Shown here: piece by piece, positions 51,746-60,832 of the stretch
How the letters are laid out: each line of letters starts with the position of its first letter
How positions within the stretch are numbered: position 1 is the stretch's first letter
Source: [Clostridium] saccharolyticum WM1
Lineage (GTDB): Bacteria; Bacillota; Clostridia; Lachnospirales; Lachnospiraceae
Direction of reading: 5' to 3'
DNA: 64,000 bases
NCBI RefSeq assembly: GCF_000144625.1
Contig: NC_014376.1
Span: forward strand, 2,666,001 to 2,730,000
Program-made: the position numbers and the translations under genes
The notes under the pieces: generated by a model
Seen by the model: only the letters and a program-made list of their open reading frames with translations
Told to the model about the DNA's origin: nothing
Database searches by the model: none

Positions 51746-52402
51746 ATGAAAAATCTGCTTTACAGATACAGGCATGTCTGGATCCTCAGTTACGCCTTTA
51801 TCTATATTCCATGGTTTATCTACCTGGAAAAGACGGTGACGAACCACTACCACATTATGCATGTTGCCATAGACGACCTGATACCTTTTAATGAATATTT
51901 CATTATTCCATATCTTTTATGGTTTGCCTATATCGCCGCCGCTGTTTTATACTTTTTCTTTACCAATGTAAAAGACTATTACAGACTTTGCACCATGTTG
52001 TTTACAGGAATGACCATCAGTCTGGTGGTCTGTACCGTATTTCCAAACGGGACGGATTTCCGTCCGATGATCGATCCCGGCAAAAATCTCTGCTCGGCCA
52101 TAGTGGCGGTCCTTTATTCCACGGATACTTGTACCAATGTATTCCCAAGCATCCATGTTTATAACTCCATTTGTGTGCATATTGCAGTCCTCAACAGTAA
52201 ACGCTTAAAAAAATACCAGCTTCTTAAAACCGGCTCCTTGCTGTTAATGATCTCCATCTGCCTTGCCACTGTTTTCTTAAAACAGCATTCTGCCTTTGAC
52301 GGTCTTGGCTCATTGGTTATGGCTTACGTCATGTATCACTTTGTATACTCTGATTCTTATGTACCAAGCAGGGAAAAGGTTTCCCAAAAAGCCATCAGCT
52401 AG
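51746..52402 (+). CDS. PAP2-family membrane phosphatase
   Basis: A 218-residue membrane protein with about six helices. Start ATG 51746 is favoured over 51737 because AAAAGGATG stands at good distance. The phosphatase motifs are NVFPSIHVYNS near residue 134 and KQHSAFDG near 180, corresponding to the PSGH and H-x3-D parts of PAP2; the first motif (KxxxxxxRP) is not clear, with only TDFRPMID near 108. Such inositol-phosphorylceramide-synthase-like PAP2 proteins act on lipid phosphates. Single gene ending at a terminator. Confidence 0.82.
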   Translation: MKNLLYRYRHVWILSYAFIYIPWFIYLEKTVTNHYHIMHVAIDDLIPFNEYFIIPYLLWFAYIAAAVLYFFFTNVKDYYRLCTMLFTGMTISLVVCTVFPNGTDFRPMIDPGKNLCSAIVAVLYSTDTCTNVFPSIHVYNSICVHIAVLNSKRLKKYQLLKTGSLLLMISICLATVFLKQHSAFDGLGSLVMAYVMYHFVYSDSYVPSREKVSQKAIS

Positions 52403-52421
52403 TCAAACATTGCATAGAAAG

Positions 52422-52459
52422 TCCCCTGGCACCGATCAAAGGCCCAGGGGATATTTTTT
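52422..52459. terminator. Terminator between PAP2 and glycosyltransferase genes
   Basis: TCCCCTGGC and GCCCAGGGGA pair around an 11-base loop and are followed on the plus strand by TATTTTTTG. Confidence 0.85.
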
Positions 52460-52481
52460 GTTTTCAACAGTCTGGTTTCCT

Positions 52482-53501
52482 TTAGTTAAAACCGAAAAAT
52501 TTCTGTGTCATTTTGTAAATGGCAATCGGAAATTTCTTTCCGCCCTTTCCCGGTAAATTGACCCCCTGCCCCATAAAGCCCCAGCGGAGTCTTAAGTACA
52601 GCGGTAGATTCTGCTTGCGTAGATGCTGCCAAAGTTCCTTTTTCTTCTCCATATTTTCATCACTATCCGACTTGATGGCTAAGATGGAAGAAATGGTCAT
52701 CATGATCTCTAAGTACCGCACCATATAATAGCGCAGCTTCCGCTGCTTGATCTTTGTCACATCGTAATAGCCAAGCATCAGCTTTGTCACCTTGATCTGC
52801 TGGTCAATGCGGCCGATCATAACCGATTCATTCACAGACTGGTCCTCTCTTCCGATAAAGTACCGGTAAAAGTTTACATCTAAATAATAAATGGTTTTCA
52901 CATGAGGCAGCGGCTGATACACAAAGATATTGTCCACATAAAAAGTATGCTTGGGAAGCTCCAGACCGCACTGCCTTAAAAGCTCTGTCCGGTAAATCAC
53001 GGAATGCATGAGAATATAATGTCCCAGGAGGAACACCTTAACATCCTTCCAGCTAAACAGCTCGTTCTCCGGAAGGGCGGTCCGGTAATTCATGACTTTT
53101 TTCCGATTTGCCCCCTGTTTTTCATAAACAAAATTGCTCACCAGCATGTCCAGGGTCTTTTCCCCATAAACAAAGCGGCGCAGGGTATTCAGTATTTCCA
53201 TATATGCAGACTCATCCACCCAGTCATCGCTGTCTACCACTTTAAAATATATACCGGTAGCATTTCTTAATCCGGCATTGACTGCCTCTCCATGGCCGCC
53301 GTTCACCTGATGGATAGCCCGGCAGATCTCCGGATAATTTCTTTCGTATTCATCCGCAATTTCCGCTGTACGGTCCTTGGTTGATCCATCATCCACAATG
53401 AGGATCTCCACCTCCTCACCACCCGGCAGCAGAGATTCAATGCAGTGCCTCATATAGGCCTCAGAATTATAGCATGGAATTGCCACAGATAAAAGTTTCA
53501 C
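52482..53501 (-). CDS. Family 2 glycosyltransferase
   Basis: A 339-residue GT-A fold enzyme. Start is GTG at 53501 with AAAGGAGG upstream, overlapping the CPBP gene stop as GTGA. Family motifs are VAIPCYNSE (5-13), IVDDGSTKD near 33-41, GHGEAVNAGL near 69, and the metal-binding DSDDW near 90. The C-terminal 120 residues are basic and helical. Family 2 enzymes make cell-surface polysaccharides or teichoic acid decorations; the donor and acceptor are not identifiable. It contains no membrane helices. Confidence 0.9.
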   Translation of the reverse strand: MKLLSVAIPCYNSEAYMRHCIESLLPGGEEVEILIVDDGSTKDRTAEIADEYERNYPEICRAIHQVNGGHGEAVNAGLRNATGIYFKVVDSDDWVDESAYMEILNTLRRFVYGEKTLDMLVSNFVYEKQGANRKKVMNYRTALPENELFSWKDVKVFLLGHYILMHSVIYRTELLRQCGLELPKHTFYVDNIFVYQPLPHVKTIYYLDVNFYRYFIGREDQSVNESVMIGRIDQQIKVTKLMLGYYDVTKIKQRKLRYYMVRYLEIMMTISSILAIKSDSDENMEKKKELWQHLRKQNLPLYLRLRWGFMGQGVNLPGKGGKKFPIAIYKMTQKFFGFN

Positions 53502-54241
53502 ACAATATCCTCCTTTAAATTGTTTTTCCGATAAATCCGGATCGCACAAATAACAGACACCACCGCAGATGCGGCTGCCATAACCAGCCGGCCTTCCGTA
53601 TGGAATAAGGAATTTAAGCGCTGTGTATTCATCACGGAAAGCGAAAGTAAATTAGCTGATACGTGAAATAAGTAAGGAGCCAGCAGGGTCCTAAAAACCT
53701 CATACAGCCAGGCAACGGCCAAGCCAATGAGAAAAGCGTAAACTCCCTGAGGAAGATTTCCATGATAAAGACCAAACAGCGCCGCTGACAGCACCGCTGA
53801 CAGCCAAAACGGGAGCTTTTCCCGAAGAGATGCATAACCCAGTCCCCGGAAAATAATCTCCTCAGCCAATGGGATCAAAAAACCGGAGGCCAGAATCTGG
53901 ACGGGAAAGGCAGCCATATAAAGATAGCTTTCTGCCTCCTTATAGGACACGGACATCTCCGACAAGCCAAACGCATCCACCATATAATTTCCAAGCACGC
54001 ACAAGGCAGCTCCGAATATGATCAGTTCAGCCAGGCAGCCGTAAAGAGAAGATCCTGGCAGCGGGACCTTTCCACGGCGTTTCCGTCCGGTATCATAAAA
54101 AAAATAAAGCACAGGTGATACCAGAAGCGCAGATAAGGCGGTGGCTTCCAGAGCGCCTAAGTTAAAATACAACAGCAGGGCGGTGGTCACTGCGGTATAA
54201 AAAAACATGGGAAGAATCAGATGCAGGATGATTACTATCAT
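53498..54241 (-). CDS. CPBP-family intramembrane glutamic protease
   Basis: A 247-residue membrane protein with about eight helices. The Abi/CPBP motifs are present: EEIIFRG near 126-132 supplies the catalytic Glu-Glu and Arg, FGLYHG near 161, and the third motif near 208-214 contains HVSANL. Bacterial members confer bacteriocin immunity or process membrane proteins. It is translationally coupled to the downstream glycosyltransferase gene. Start ATG 54241, with GAAAGGACA upstream. Confidence 0.9.
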   Translation of the reverse strand: MIVIILHLILPMFFYTAVTTALLLYFNLGALEATALSALLVSPVLYFFYDTGRKRRGKVPLPGSSLYGCLAELIIFGAALCVLGNYMVDAFGLSEMSVSYKEAESYLYMAAFPVQILASGFLIPLAEEIIFRGLGYASLREKLPFWLSAVLSAALFGLYHGNLPQGVYAFLIGLAVAWLYEVFRTLLAPYLFHVSANLLSLSVMNTQRLNSLFHTEGRLVMAAASAVVSVICAIRIYRKNNLKEDIV

Positions 54242-54378
54242 AAACAGGTTGTCCTTTCATTTTCTGTATCTTCCTAAACATTATACCATTTGATTCCAGG
54301 ATATCTACCATAATTTCTTTAATTCTTTCTAAATATTGCTCCAGCCTGGGTATCCAGACCGCCCTCCCATGAAATCTA

Positions 54379-54407
54379 TTGATTTTTTTATTATCTGACC
54401 ATATAAT
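54379..54407 (+). promoter_or_regulatory. Promoter of the carbamate kinase gene
   Basis: TTGATT (54379-54384), 17 bases, TATAAT (54402-54407), 50 bases before the start codon. Confidence 0.65.
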
Positions 54408-54456
54408 ATCTTTAATACTTTCTGATCAAACTATACGGAAATGAGAGGTAAATGAT

Positions 54457-55395
54457 ATGGCAAAAAAACGTATTGTCCTGGCTTTGGGACACCATGCTTT
54501 GGGAACAAATCTTCCGGAACAGAAAAAAGCGGTTGCCGAAACAGCCAAGGTCATCGCAGATTTTATTGAAGCCGGCTGGCAGGTGGCCGTCACCCACAGC
54601 AATGCACCTCAGGTGGGCATGATCCACACAGCTATGAATGAATTCGGTAAGCTCCATGACGGTTATACTTCTGCGCCCATGTCCGTATGTTCGGCTATGA
54701 GCCAGGGTTACATTGGCTATGACCTGCAAAACGGTATCAGGGCAGAGCTGGTAAAGCGGGGCATTTATAAATCGGCAGCCACGATTTTGACTCAGATGAT
54801 GGTAAATCCTTATGACGAAGCATTCTATACTCCCATGAAGCCCATCGGACGATATATGACGGCGGTGGAAGCAAAAGAGGAGGAAGAGAAAGGAAATTTT
54901 GTAGAAGAGGTGCCCGGCCTGGGCTTCCGCAGAGTGGTAGCATCTCCGAAACCTGTGTCCATTGTTGAAATCGAAATTATCAAAGCGGTACTGGATGCTG
55001 ACCAGATCGTCATCGCCTGCGGCGGAGGCGGCATACCGGTGATGGAACAGGGATACCGGTTAAAGGGCGCCAGCGCTGTCATTGAAAAGGATCGGGCCGC
55101 CGGCCTTCTGGCAAAGGAAATCGATGCAGATGTGCTTATGATCCTGACAAACGTCGATAATGTAACTTTAAATTTCGGAACACCTGATGAGCGCCCCATC
55201 GTCCAGATGGATCTTAACGAGGCGGAATCCGGCATTCGGGAGGGACAGTTTGAAACCGGTTCCATGCTTCCCAAGATCGAAGCATCCCTGGATTTTATCC
55301 GCCATGGCAGAAACCGGAAGGCGATTATCACCTCTCTTAATCAAGCGAAGGCCAGTCTGGAAGGAAAGGCTGGTACCACCATAAAAGAAGCATAA
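54457..55395 (+). CDS. arcC: Carbamate kinase
   Basis: A 312-residue amino acid kinase-fold enzyme that makes ATP and carbamate from carbamoyl phosphate and ADP in arginine, agmatine or purine-derived catabolism. Conserved parts are THSNAPQVGMI near 46-56, ACGGGGIPV near 187-195, EKDRAAGLLA near 208 and ILTNVDNV near 228. The first motif reads ALGHHALG where most members have ALGGNAL. It is alone here, with no arcA or arcB neighbour; an argF-type transcarbamylase is 26 kb away. Confidence 0.9.
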   Translation: MAKKRIVLALGHHALGTNLPEQKKAVAETAKVIADFIEAGWQVAVTHSNAPQVGMIHTAMNEFGKLHDGYTSAPMSVCSAMSQGYIGYDLQNGIRAELVKRGIYKSAATILTQMMVNPYDEAFYTPMKPIGRYMTAVEAKEEEEKGNFVEEVPGLGFRRVVASPKPVSIVEIEIIKAVLDADQIVIACGGGGIPVMEQGYRLKGASAVIEKDRAAGLLAKEIDADVLMILTNVDNVTLNFGTPDERPIVQMDLNEAESGIREGQFETGSMLPKIEASLDFIRHGRNRKAIITSLNQAKASLEGKAGTTIKEA

Positions 55396-55489
55396 AACGG
55401 ATGACAACAATGCTTTGAGAACCTTTTTGAATATGGACAGAGATCTCCTTCATATATTGAAACAAATGTATTAGTACGGAGTTTTATAT

Positions 55490-56347
55490 ATGAAATTTTT
55501 GCAAAAAATAAAAATTGCAGAAAAAATCAGAAAGTTTTCGGTATCTTCCGAAACAGGAAAAAAGGCAGTCATGGTATTCCTGCTTTTTCTCTGTGCCTTT
55601 CTGGCCGGACATCTTGGAGCCATGCTGGTGGAGCATCACAAAGCGGTGGAAACAGCAGCGGATGGAAACTGGGGTTTAAGCTTTCAGCAGGAAGGGCAGC
55701 CGCCGGTAGCCAATGCCACCATGGACTATTTAAAAAAGTTTGATGCTTATTATGCAAAAAAAACTCCGGATAAAATCCTTTATCTGACCTTTGACGCCGG
55801 ATACGAAAACGGAAATACAGCAGCCATACTGGATGCATTAAAGAAACACAATGCTCCCGCTACCTTTTTTGTGGTAGGAAATTACATAGAAACATCTCCG
55901 GAGCTGGTGAAGCGAATGGTGGAGGAAGGCCATACCGTAGGCAACCACACCTATCATCATCCGGACATGTCCAAGATTTCTTCAAAGGAGGCTTTTGAAA
56001 AAGAACTTAAGGATCTGGAAAATCTTTTCGAAAAAACCACGGGACAGCCCATGAAAAAATACTACCGTCCTCCTCAGGGGAAATACAGCGAGTCCAACTT
56101 ACAGCTAGCTAAGGATATGGGATACAAAACCTTTTTCTGGAGCCTGGCCTACGTTGACTGGTATCAGGATAAGCAGCCGACAAAGGAAGAAGCCTTTAAA
56201 AAGCTTCTTGGCAGGATCCATCCAGGGGCCGTTATACTCCTGCACAGCACTTCCAGCACCAATGCCCAGATCCTTGATGAATTGATGACCAAATGGGAGG
56301 AAATGGGATATCAGTTCAAATCCCTGGATCAGTTGGTGGCTGAGTAG
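55490..56347 (+). CDS. pdaA: Polysaccharide deacetylase, PdaA type (muramic delta-lactam)
   Basis: A 285-residue enzyme with one N-terminal helix (about 25-45), placing the catalytic domain outside the membrane. The NodB-type fold has LTFDAGYENGN near 105 with the catalytic Asp, HTYHHPDM near 150 with the metal-binding His pair, RPPQGKYS near 188, and LLHSTS near 248. The TFDAGYENG form is that of PdaA, which deacetylates N-acetylmuramic acid in spore cortex peptidoglycan. Sporulation-specific expression is inferred, not visible. Confidence 0.9.
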   Translation: MKFLQKIKIAEKIRKFSVSSETGKKAVMVFLLFLCAFLAGHLGAMLVEHHKAVETAADGNWGLSFQQEGQPPVANATMDYLKKFDAYYAKKTPDKILYLTFDAGYENGNTAAILDALKKHNAPATFFVVGNYIETSPELVKRMVEEGHTVGNHTYHHPDMSKISSKEAFEKELKDLENLFEKTTGQPMKKYYRPPQGKYSESNLQLAKDMGYKTFFWSLAYVDWYQDKQPTKEEAFKKLLGRIHPGAVILLHSTSSTNAQILDELMTKWEEMGYQFKSLDQLVAE

Positions 56348-56439
56348 CCGGCCGCTTCTCTACCCGGCAGAAAAAGCAGAAGGTGATGCACAGTAATAAT
56401 GCAATATCTGTGTGATAAGGTAAAATCGTTTACGATATA

Positions 56440-56484
56440 AAAATGAGTCTTGAAATGGTTTTAAACCGTTTCAAGACTCATTTT
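56440..56484. terminator. Bidirectional terminator between pdaA and SulP genes
   Basis: AAAATGAGTCTTGAAATGGTT pairs almost perfectly with AACCGTTTCAAGACTCATTTT, 20 base pairs, with A and T at the bases. Confidence 0.92.
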
Positions 56485-56533
56485 GGATAAGGCCCGTTTC
56501 CCGTCCTGCTTGCATTTTTGCCTGCAGACATCC

Positions 56534-58174
56534 TTATAAAGCAGACGCTCGGATCAAAGCCTCATCAATGCACCCCGCAATATTCTCTCTTCCAACGTCA
56601 TCTAAAAATCCCGCCTTTTCCATTACTGACATCGGCTGTTCATTTACATGGGACAATACCAGTATGACATTTTTTCTGCTTAAATTATGGTAAAGCTTTC
56701 TTAAGCTTTTTAAGGCTGTGGCATCCATAGCCGGAACACTCCGCATCCGAAGGATCAGCACCCGCTTCCCTTCCTCCAAAATCACCTTGGATATTTTATC
56801 GGCGGCTCCAAAGAACATGGGGCCATTGATCTCAAACACAGCCACATGCCTTGGTACAGGCTTTAAGTCAACGGAATCTCCGTCACAGACCTCTTCTCCA
56901 TCTTCCAGGTACTTCCAGCCGTTTACCTCGGCCACATCTGCCATTCGCTTCATAAACAGCAGGGAAGCAAATACCAGACCAACGCAAATGGCCATAACAA
57001 GGTCAAATACCACGGTAAGAACAAAGGTAACCAAAAGCACCAACCAGTCACTTTTCGGGGAGGTCTTTACAATGGAAACAAATTCCCGCCACTCGCTCAT
57101 ATGATAAGCAACCATAAACAGGATTGCCGCAATGGCCGGCATGGGGATAAGGGCGGCATAGGGCATCAGGAATACGAGGATCAGCACAAGAAGAACGGCA
57201 TGAACCATTCCCGCCACTGGAGTCCTTCCTCCGTTTTTGACGTTGGCGGCAGTCCGGGCAATGGCGCCTGTGGCCGGAATTCCTCCAAACAAGGCAGAAC
57301 ATGTATTTCCCACACCCTGAGCGATCAGTTCCATGTTGGAATTGTGCCTGCTTCCCACCATACCGTCAGCCACCACACAGGACAGCAGGGATTCAATGGC
57401 AGCCAGAAGAGCGATGGTCACTGCATCCGGCAGAACCTTCTGCATCATGGCAAAAGACAGACTGGGTATGTGAAAAGCAGGAAGGCTGGGGGAAATGACA
57501 TACAGATCTCCAATGGTGTGGACGGGTAGATGAAAGATCTTTACCAAAGCCGCAGTTAGAATAACGGCGATCAGGGACGGGGGCACCCACTTAAAATACT
57601 TTGGCCAGATGATAAGTACAATAAGGGCAATCATTCCCACTGCCAATGCCATGGGATTAAAGGTCCCCATACAGAGGATCACCTGCTCCAGCTTTTCCAT
57701 CGTCTCTATTGGTGCTTTTTCAAAGGAAAGTCCAAGAAAATCCTTTATCTGGCCGATAAAAATAGTCACTGCGATCCCGGTGGTAAAACCGGTGGTAATG
57801 GTATAGGGAATGAAACGGATCAGGCTTCCCAGGCGAAAAATACCCATGATAACCAGGAAGATCCCGGCCATAATGGTTGCAGCAGCCAGACCGTCAAGCC
57901 CGTTTTTTAAGACGATTCCAGCTACAATCGAGGCAAATGCTGCCGTAGGTCCTGCAATCTGCACCTTGCTGCCCCCTAAAAAGGAGATCACAAAGCCCGC
58001 AACAATGGCTGTATAAAGTCCCTGCTCCGGCGTTACGCCGGAAGCAAGGGCAAGAGCGATGGATAGGGGCAGTGCAATGATCGCTACGATGATTCCTGAA
58101 ACGACATCCTTAATAAATTGCTCCCTTGTGTAATGCTTCATTGATAAAAAAAACTGGGGGATCATATCCTTCAT
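56534..58174 (-). CDS. SulP-family anion transporter with STAS domain
   Basis: A 546-residue transporter with a membrane domain of 10-14 helices (1-410) and a C-terminal STAS domain (about 440-540, FEINGPMFFGAADK and MDATALKSL). The N-terminal signature is ALPLSIALALASGVTPEQGL in the first helices. SulP proteins carry sulfate, bicarbonate or other anions, with the STAS domain regulatory. Substrate unknown. It is the last gene in a run from DUF4317 through the FokI-like gene and Crp/Fnr regulator, but a 112-base AT-rich gap suggests its own promoter. Confidence 0.92.
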   Translation of the reverse strand: MKDMIPQFFLSMKHYTREQFIKDVVSGIIVAIIALPLSIALALASGVTPEQGLYTAIVAGFVISFLGGSKVQIAGPTAAFASIVAGIVLKNGLDGLAAATIMAGIFLVIMGIFRLGSLIRFIPYTITTGFTTGIAVTIFIGQIKDFLGLSFEKAPIETMEKLEQVILCMGTFNPMALAVGMIALIVLIIWPKYFKWVPPSLIAVILTAALVKIFHLPVHTIGDLYVISPSLPAFHIPSLSFAMMQKVLPDAVTIALLAAIESLLSCVVADGMVGSRHNSNMELIAQGVGNTCSALFGGIPATGAIARTAANVKNGGRTPVAGMVHAVLLVLILVFLMPYAALIPMPAIAAILFMVAYHMSEWREFVSIVKTSPKSDWLVLLVTFVLTVVFDLVMAICVGLVFASLLFMKRMADVAEVNGWKYLEDGEEVCDGDSVDLKPVPRHVAVFEINGPMFFGAADKISKVILEEGKRVLILRMRSVPAMDATALKSLRKLYHNLSRKNVILVLSHVNEQPMSVMEKAGFLDDVGRENIAGCIDEALIRASAL

Positions 58175-58286
58175 CTTTTCTGTTCCTCTGTATATTATAA
58201 ATTTTTTATAAACTTTTTATAATATAACTGTGATAGGAAAAGAATGCAAGGGAATTTCCCATGTTCTTCAAATAATACAAAAATTC

Positions 58287-58955
58287 CTATCTCAGACTGT
58301 CCTCAGCCAGCAGTTCCAGGCCCTTTTCATCAAGCAGCTCCACGCTGCCCCTGGTGATCCTTACCAGATGTTCCGTCTGAAACAGCCGTAAAAGCCGGGT
58401 CACCACTTCTCTTGCCGTTCCCAGGTGATGGGCGATCTGCTCATGGGTGATGGAAAGCTCCCTGGAACCGGTAAGCCTTTCCTCTTCCAAAAGAAAGGCG
58501 GCCAGGCGGCCATCCATTTTCTTATTTAAGACCTGATCCATCAGCCACATGACATCGGAAAAACGGGAAGCCATCAGCTCATTGGTAAAATTGGAGACTA
58601 CTGCCGACTGCTCCATCAGCCTTTTGTAAACCTCCGGCGGTACCACGGTTACCACAGATTCCTGCTCCGCTTCCACCGTCACATCAAACTGGATATTTTT
58701 AACCATGCAGGGACCGGAAAAAAGGCAAATATCCCTTTCCAGCAAGCGGTAAAGGGTCAGTTCCCTCCCCTCATCGGATATCATGAAAACCCTAAGCTGC
58801 CCTGCGGATACCAGCAACAGTCCGCTGCAGCCATCTGCCCCGCCATGGACCAGCATACCCTTTTCAAACCTGACTTCCCTGGCATTTTCTTTTAAGAGCA
58901 TTCTTTGTCTTTCCGTCAGCTTATTCCAGAAAGGAAGGTATTCTCCCAACACCAT
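58287..58955 (-). CDS. Crp/Fnr-family transcriptional regulator
   Basis: A 222-residue regulator. ATG 58955 is chosen from CGGAGGTTG upstream; the frame's N-terminal extension overlaps the FokI-like gene. An effector domain of the cyclic-nucleotide-binding fold spans about 10-125 (GMLVHGGADGCSGLL), followed by a long helix and a winged helix-turn-helix (about 150-215, THEQIAHHLGTAREVVTRLL). No Fnr-type N-terminal cysteine cluster is seen, only Cys40 and Cys74. It starts 19 bases after the FokI-like gene, so the two probably share a transcript; the SulP gene downstream is a possible target. Confidence 0.9.
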   Translation of the reverse strand: MVLGEYLPFWNKLTERQRMLLKENAREVRFEKGMLVHGGADGCSGLLLVSAGQLRVFMISDEGRELTLYRLLERDICLFSGPCMVKNIQFDVTVEAEQESVVTVVPPEVYKRLMEQSAVVSNFTNELMASRFSDVMWLMDQVLNKKMDGRLAAFLLEEERLTGSRELSITHEQIAHHLGTAREVVTRLLRLFQTEHLVRITRGSVELLDEKGLELLAEDSLR

Positions 58956-58974
58956 ATTATCAACCTCCGTGTAC

Positions 58975-60708
58975 CTAAGAACATTGAAACGCAATCTCAT
59001 CATTGCAGTCAAAAAGTGCAAAACATTCTTTATAGCCCAGTCTTCCGGATTTGAGTTCTTCCGCCATCAAAAGAAGATTCATGGAATTGACAGCAGCCCC
59101 GCAGATTCCCGAACGCATCCGGATGTTATCAAGCCTCTCCTTAAATCCCCCGGTAAAGGTCCCTGAAACAAAAGCAAAATGATACCGTACCACGTCTTTA
59201 TCAAAGATCTCCCACCATTTGTTTGGATTAAGCCTCTCGTTTCTCTCCTTGTTCTCCTCTATGTAGCGGTACATCTCGTCAGCCTGCTTAATGGGTAGGG
59301 AATATCCCTTTCCGTAAGCCTTATTATCTAGGATCAGCCCGTCTTCCCCGTAATACACGCACACATCCGGTTTCCTCGTGTCCCCAAGCCTGGCTCCCTT
59401 AAAATCCAGCTCGGCCGTCAAAAGCTGGGCCGTCTGGATCTCATAATCCCTGTCTGAAGTGCCGTCAAATCCCAGATCCAAAAGGATCAGATATTTATGA
59501 TCCACATGAGTTAAATGGGATCTTAAAATATCCTTGCATAGGGACACCTCTGATTTCACCGGTGCCGGTTCCTGGTCTTCATAAGGCAGTTCAAGGCCGA
59601 TTATTTCATCCATGATCCGATAGGAACCTCCTGTCTTCTTCACATGCAGCCCGATATTTTCAAAGCTTCGGATGTCATCAAGAATGGTCTCTTCCTCCTC
59701 TTCCATGCCAGCCGTCTTTAAATACGCCTTTATCTGCAAGGGGGAACGGTAGGCCCCTTCCAGGTATTTAATAATATGAGTCCTCCTGCTGCGTAAATAG
59801 TCCCGGTCAGCTACCTTGGTCGCCAGCATATCCCACAACACCCGCTTGGGGATTCTGGGAAATTTGGAAACACCGGTAACATGCTTTAATATGGTTCTTC
59901 CCTTTAAGGTCAGCTGGTATGACTGGGGAATGGTTCCTGTATAGGCCCTGCCTCCTATGGAAGCAGTCACCTCTTTCGACACCTTAATGACCCAGCCCAT
60001 CTGTAAAAGCCAGCTGCAGATAGTCCTGACATATTTATCACTGGTACCTTCCGTATCCTGAAGAAGCTTTGTCTTCTCTTCTCTTGCCTCCGCTTCCGTC
60101 AGACCCTGAAGGATCATGTACTGGGGAATGGAAGTAAATCCGGCCTCTCCGATAAAACCAAGCCTTGCCCCGATCTCAAACTTTGTCAGATGTCCTTCTT
60201 CTCCCAGCAGGGACAGAACCCTGCATACGGGCGGGTAAGATAAAAATGCATTTTTTAATGCGAAAGCCTCCTCTTCGCTGCCCGCAGGCGCAACCGCATA
60301 CAGCCGGCCCAGAGCGGACAGAGAGCAGACATCCTCCTTCCGGCTGTAATCAAGAAAACCAATGCTGACTGCCCATCTTAAAAAGGAATCAGCGGGCCAG
60401 TCGCTTTGGTATTCTTTCCTTTGCCCGGGCAGAACTGCCTGAATGATCCCGGAACAGGGGGCATTGCTCCTTGTATACCCCACAGGTGTCCCCTTTCCCT
60501 TTAAATGGGGATAAGGGATGGAAATTTCATTCCCGCTTAATTCCTGTATAAACTCATCTCTCCCGTCTTTTTCCGAAATAAGCCTGGGGATCTTATCCAT
60601 ACGCAGGCTCCTGTTAATCGCTGAATCCGGTACAAACGCGGAAACCACTTTTTTTAAGTTTTCCAGGGTATAGGCCTCCTGTACCCATCCAAATGTCCGA
60701 TCTGCCAC
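58975..60708 (-). CDS. FokI-like type IIS restriction endonuclease
   Basis: A 577-residue protein, the length of FokI (579-583). The start is GTG 60708 with GAGAGGAAATAACA before it, giving an N-terminus MADRTFGWVQ that lines up with the FokI RTFGWVQ. The recognition half (about 1-375) shares long blocks with FokI: TRSNAPC at 79-85, FLRWA 109-113, HLTKFEIG 173-180, GEAGFTS 187-193, and RIPKRVLWDMLAT 285-297. The nuclease half (384-577) keeps RKPD448 and D461-N-K463, matching catalytic FokI Asp450, Asp467, Lys469, and the dimer pair Asp477/Arg481 (FokI Asp483/Arg487). Cleavage outside GGATG is the expected activity. No methyltransferase gene is nearby. Confidence 0.93.
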   Translation of the reverse strand: MADRTFGWVQEAYTLENLKKVVSAFVPDSAINRSLRMDKIPRLISEKDGRDEFIQELSGNEISIPYPHLKGKGTPVGYTRSNAPCSGIIQAVLPGQRKEYQSDWPADSFLRWAVSIGFLDYSRKEDVCSLSALGRLYAVAPAGSEEEAFALKNAFLSYPPVCRVLSLLGEEGHLTKFEIGARLGFIGEAGFTSIPQYMILQGLTEAEAREEKTKLLQDTEGTSDKYVRTICSWLLQMGWVIKVSKEVTASIGGRAYTGTIPQSYQLTLKGRTILKHVTGVSKFPRIPKRVLWDMLATKVADRDYLRSRRTHIIKYLEGAYRSPLQIKAYLKTAGMEEEEETILDDIRSFENIGLHVKKTGGSYRIMDEIIGLELPYEDQEPAPVKSEVSLCKDILRSHLTHVDHKYLILLDLGFDGTSDRDYEIQTAQLLTAELDFKGARLGDTRKPDVCVYYGEDGLILDNKAYGKGYSLPIKQADEMYRYIEENKERNERLNPNKWWEIFDKDVVRYHFAFVSGTFTGGFKERLDNIRMRSGICGAAVNSMNLLLMAEELKSGRLGYKECFALFDCNDEIAFQCS

Positions 60709-60803
60709 TGTTATTTCCTCTCTGTGCAATTCCTTTTTCCTGCCCGCATTCTTTAGGCAGAGCCCCTCTTTTACTGGGTGTAAAGCCACAGGGTATTTTC
60801 TTC

Positions 60804-60832
60804 AGTATACCATAGGCTCCCGTGATTGGCCA
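60804..60832 (-). promoter_or_regulatory. Promoter of the FokI-like gene
   Basis: Minus strand TGGCCA (60832-60827), 17 bases, TATACT (60809-60804) with an extended TGG before the -10, 95 bases before the GTG start. It stands in a 312-base gap (60709-61020) that otherwise shows no gene. Confidence 0.6.
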
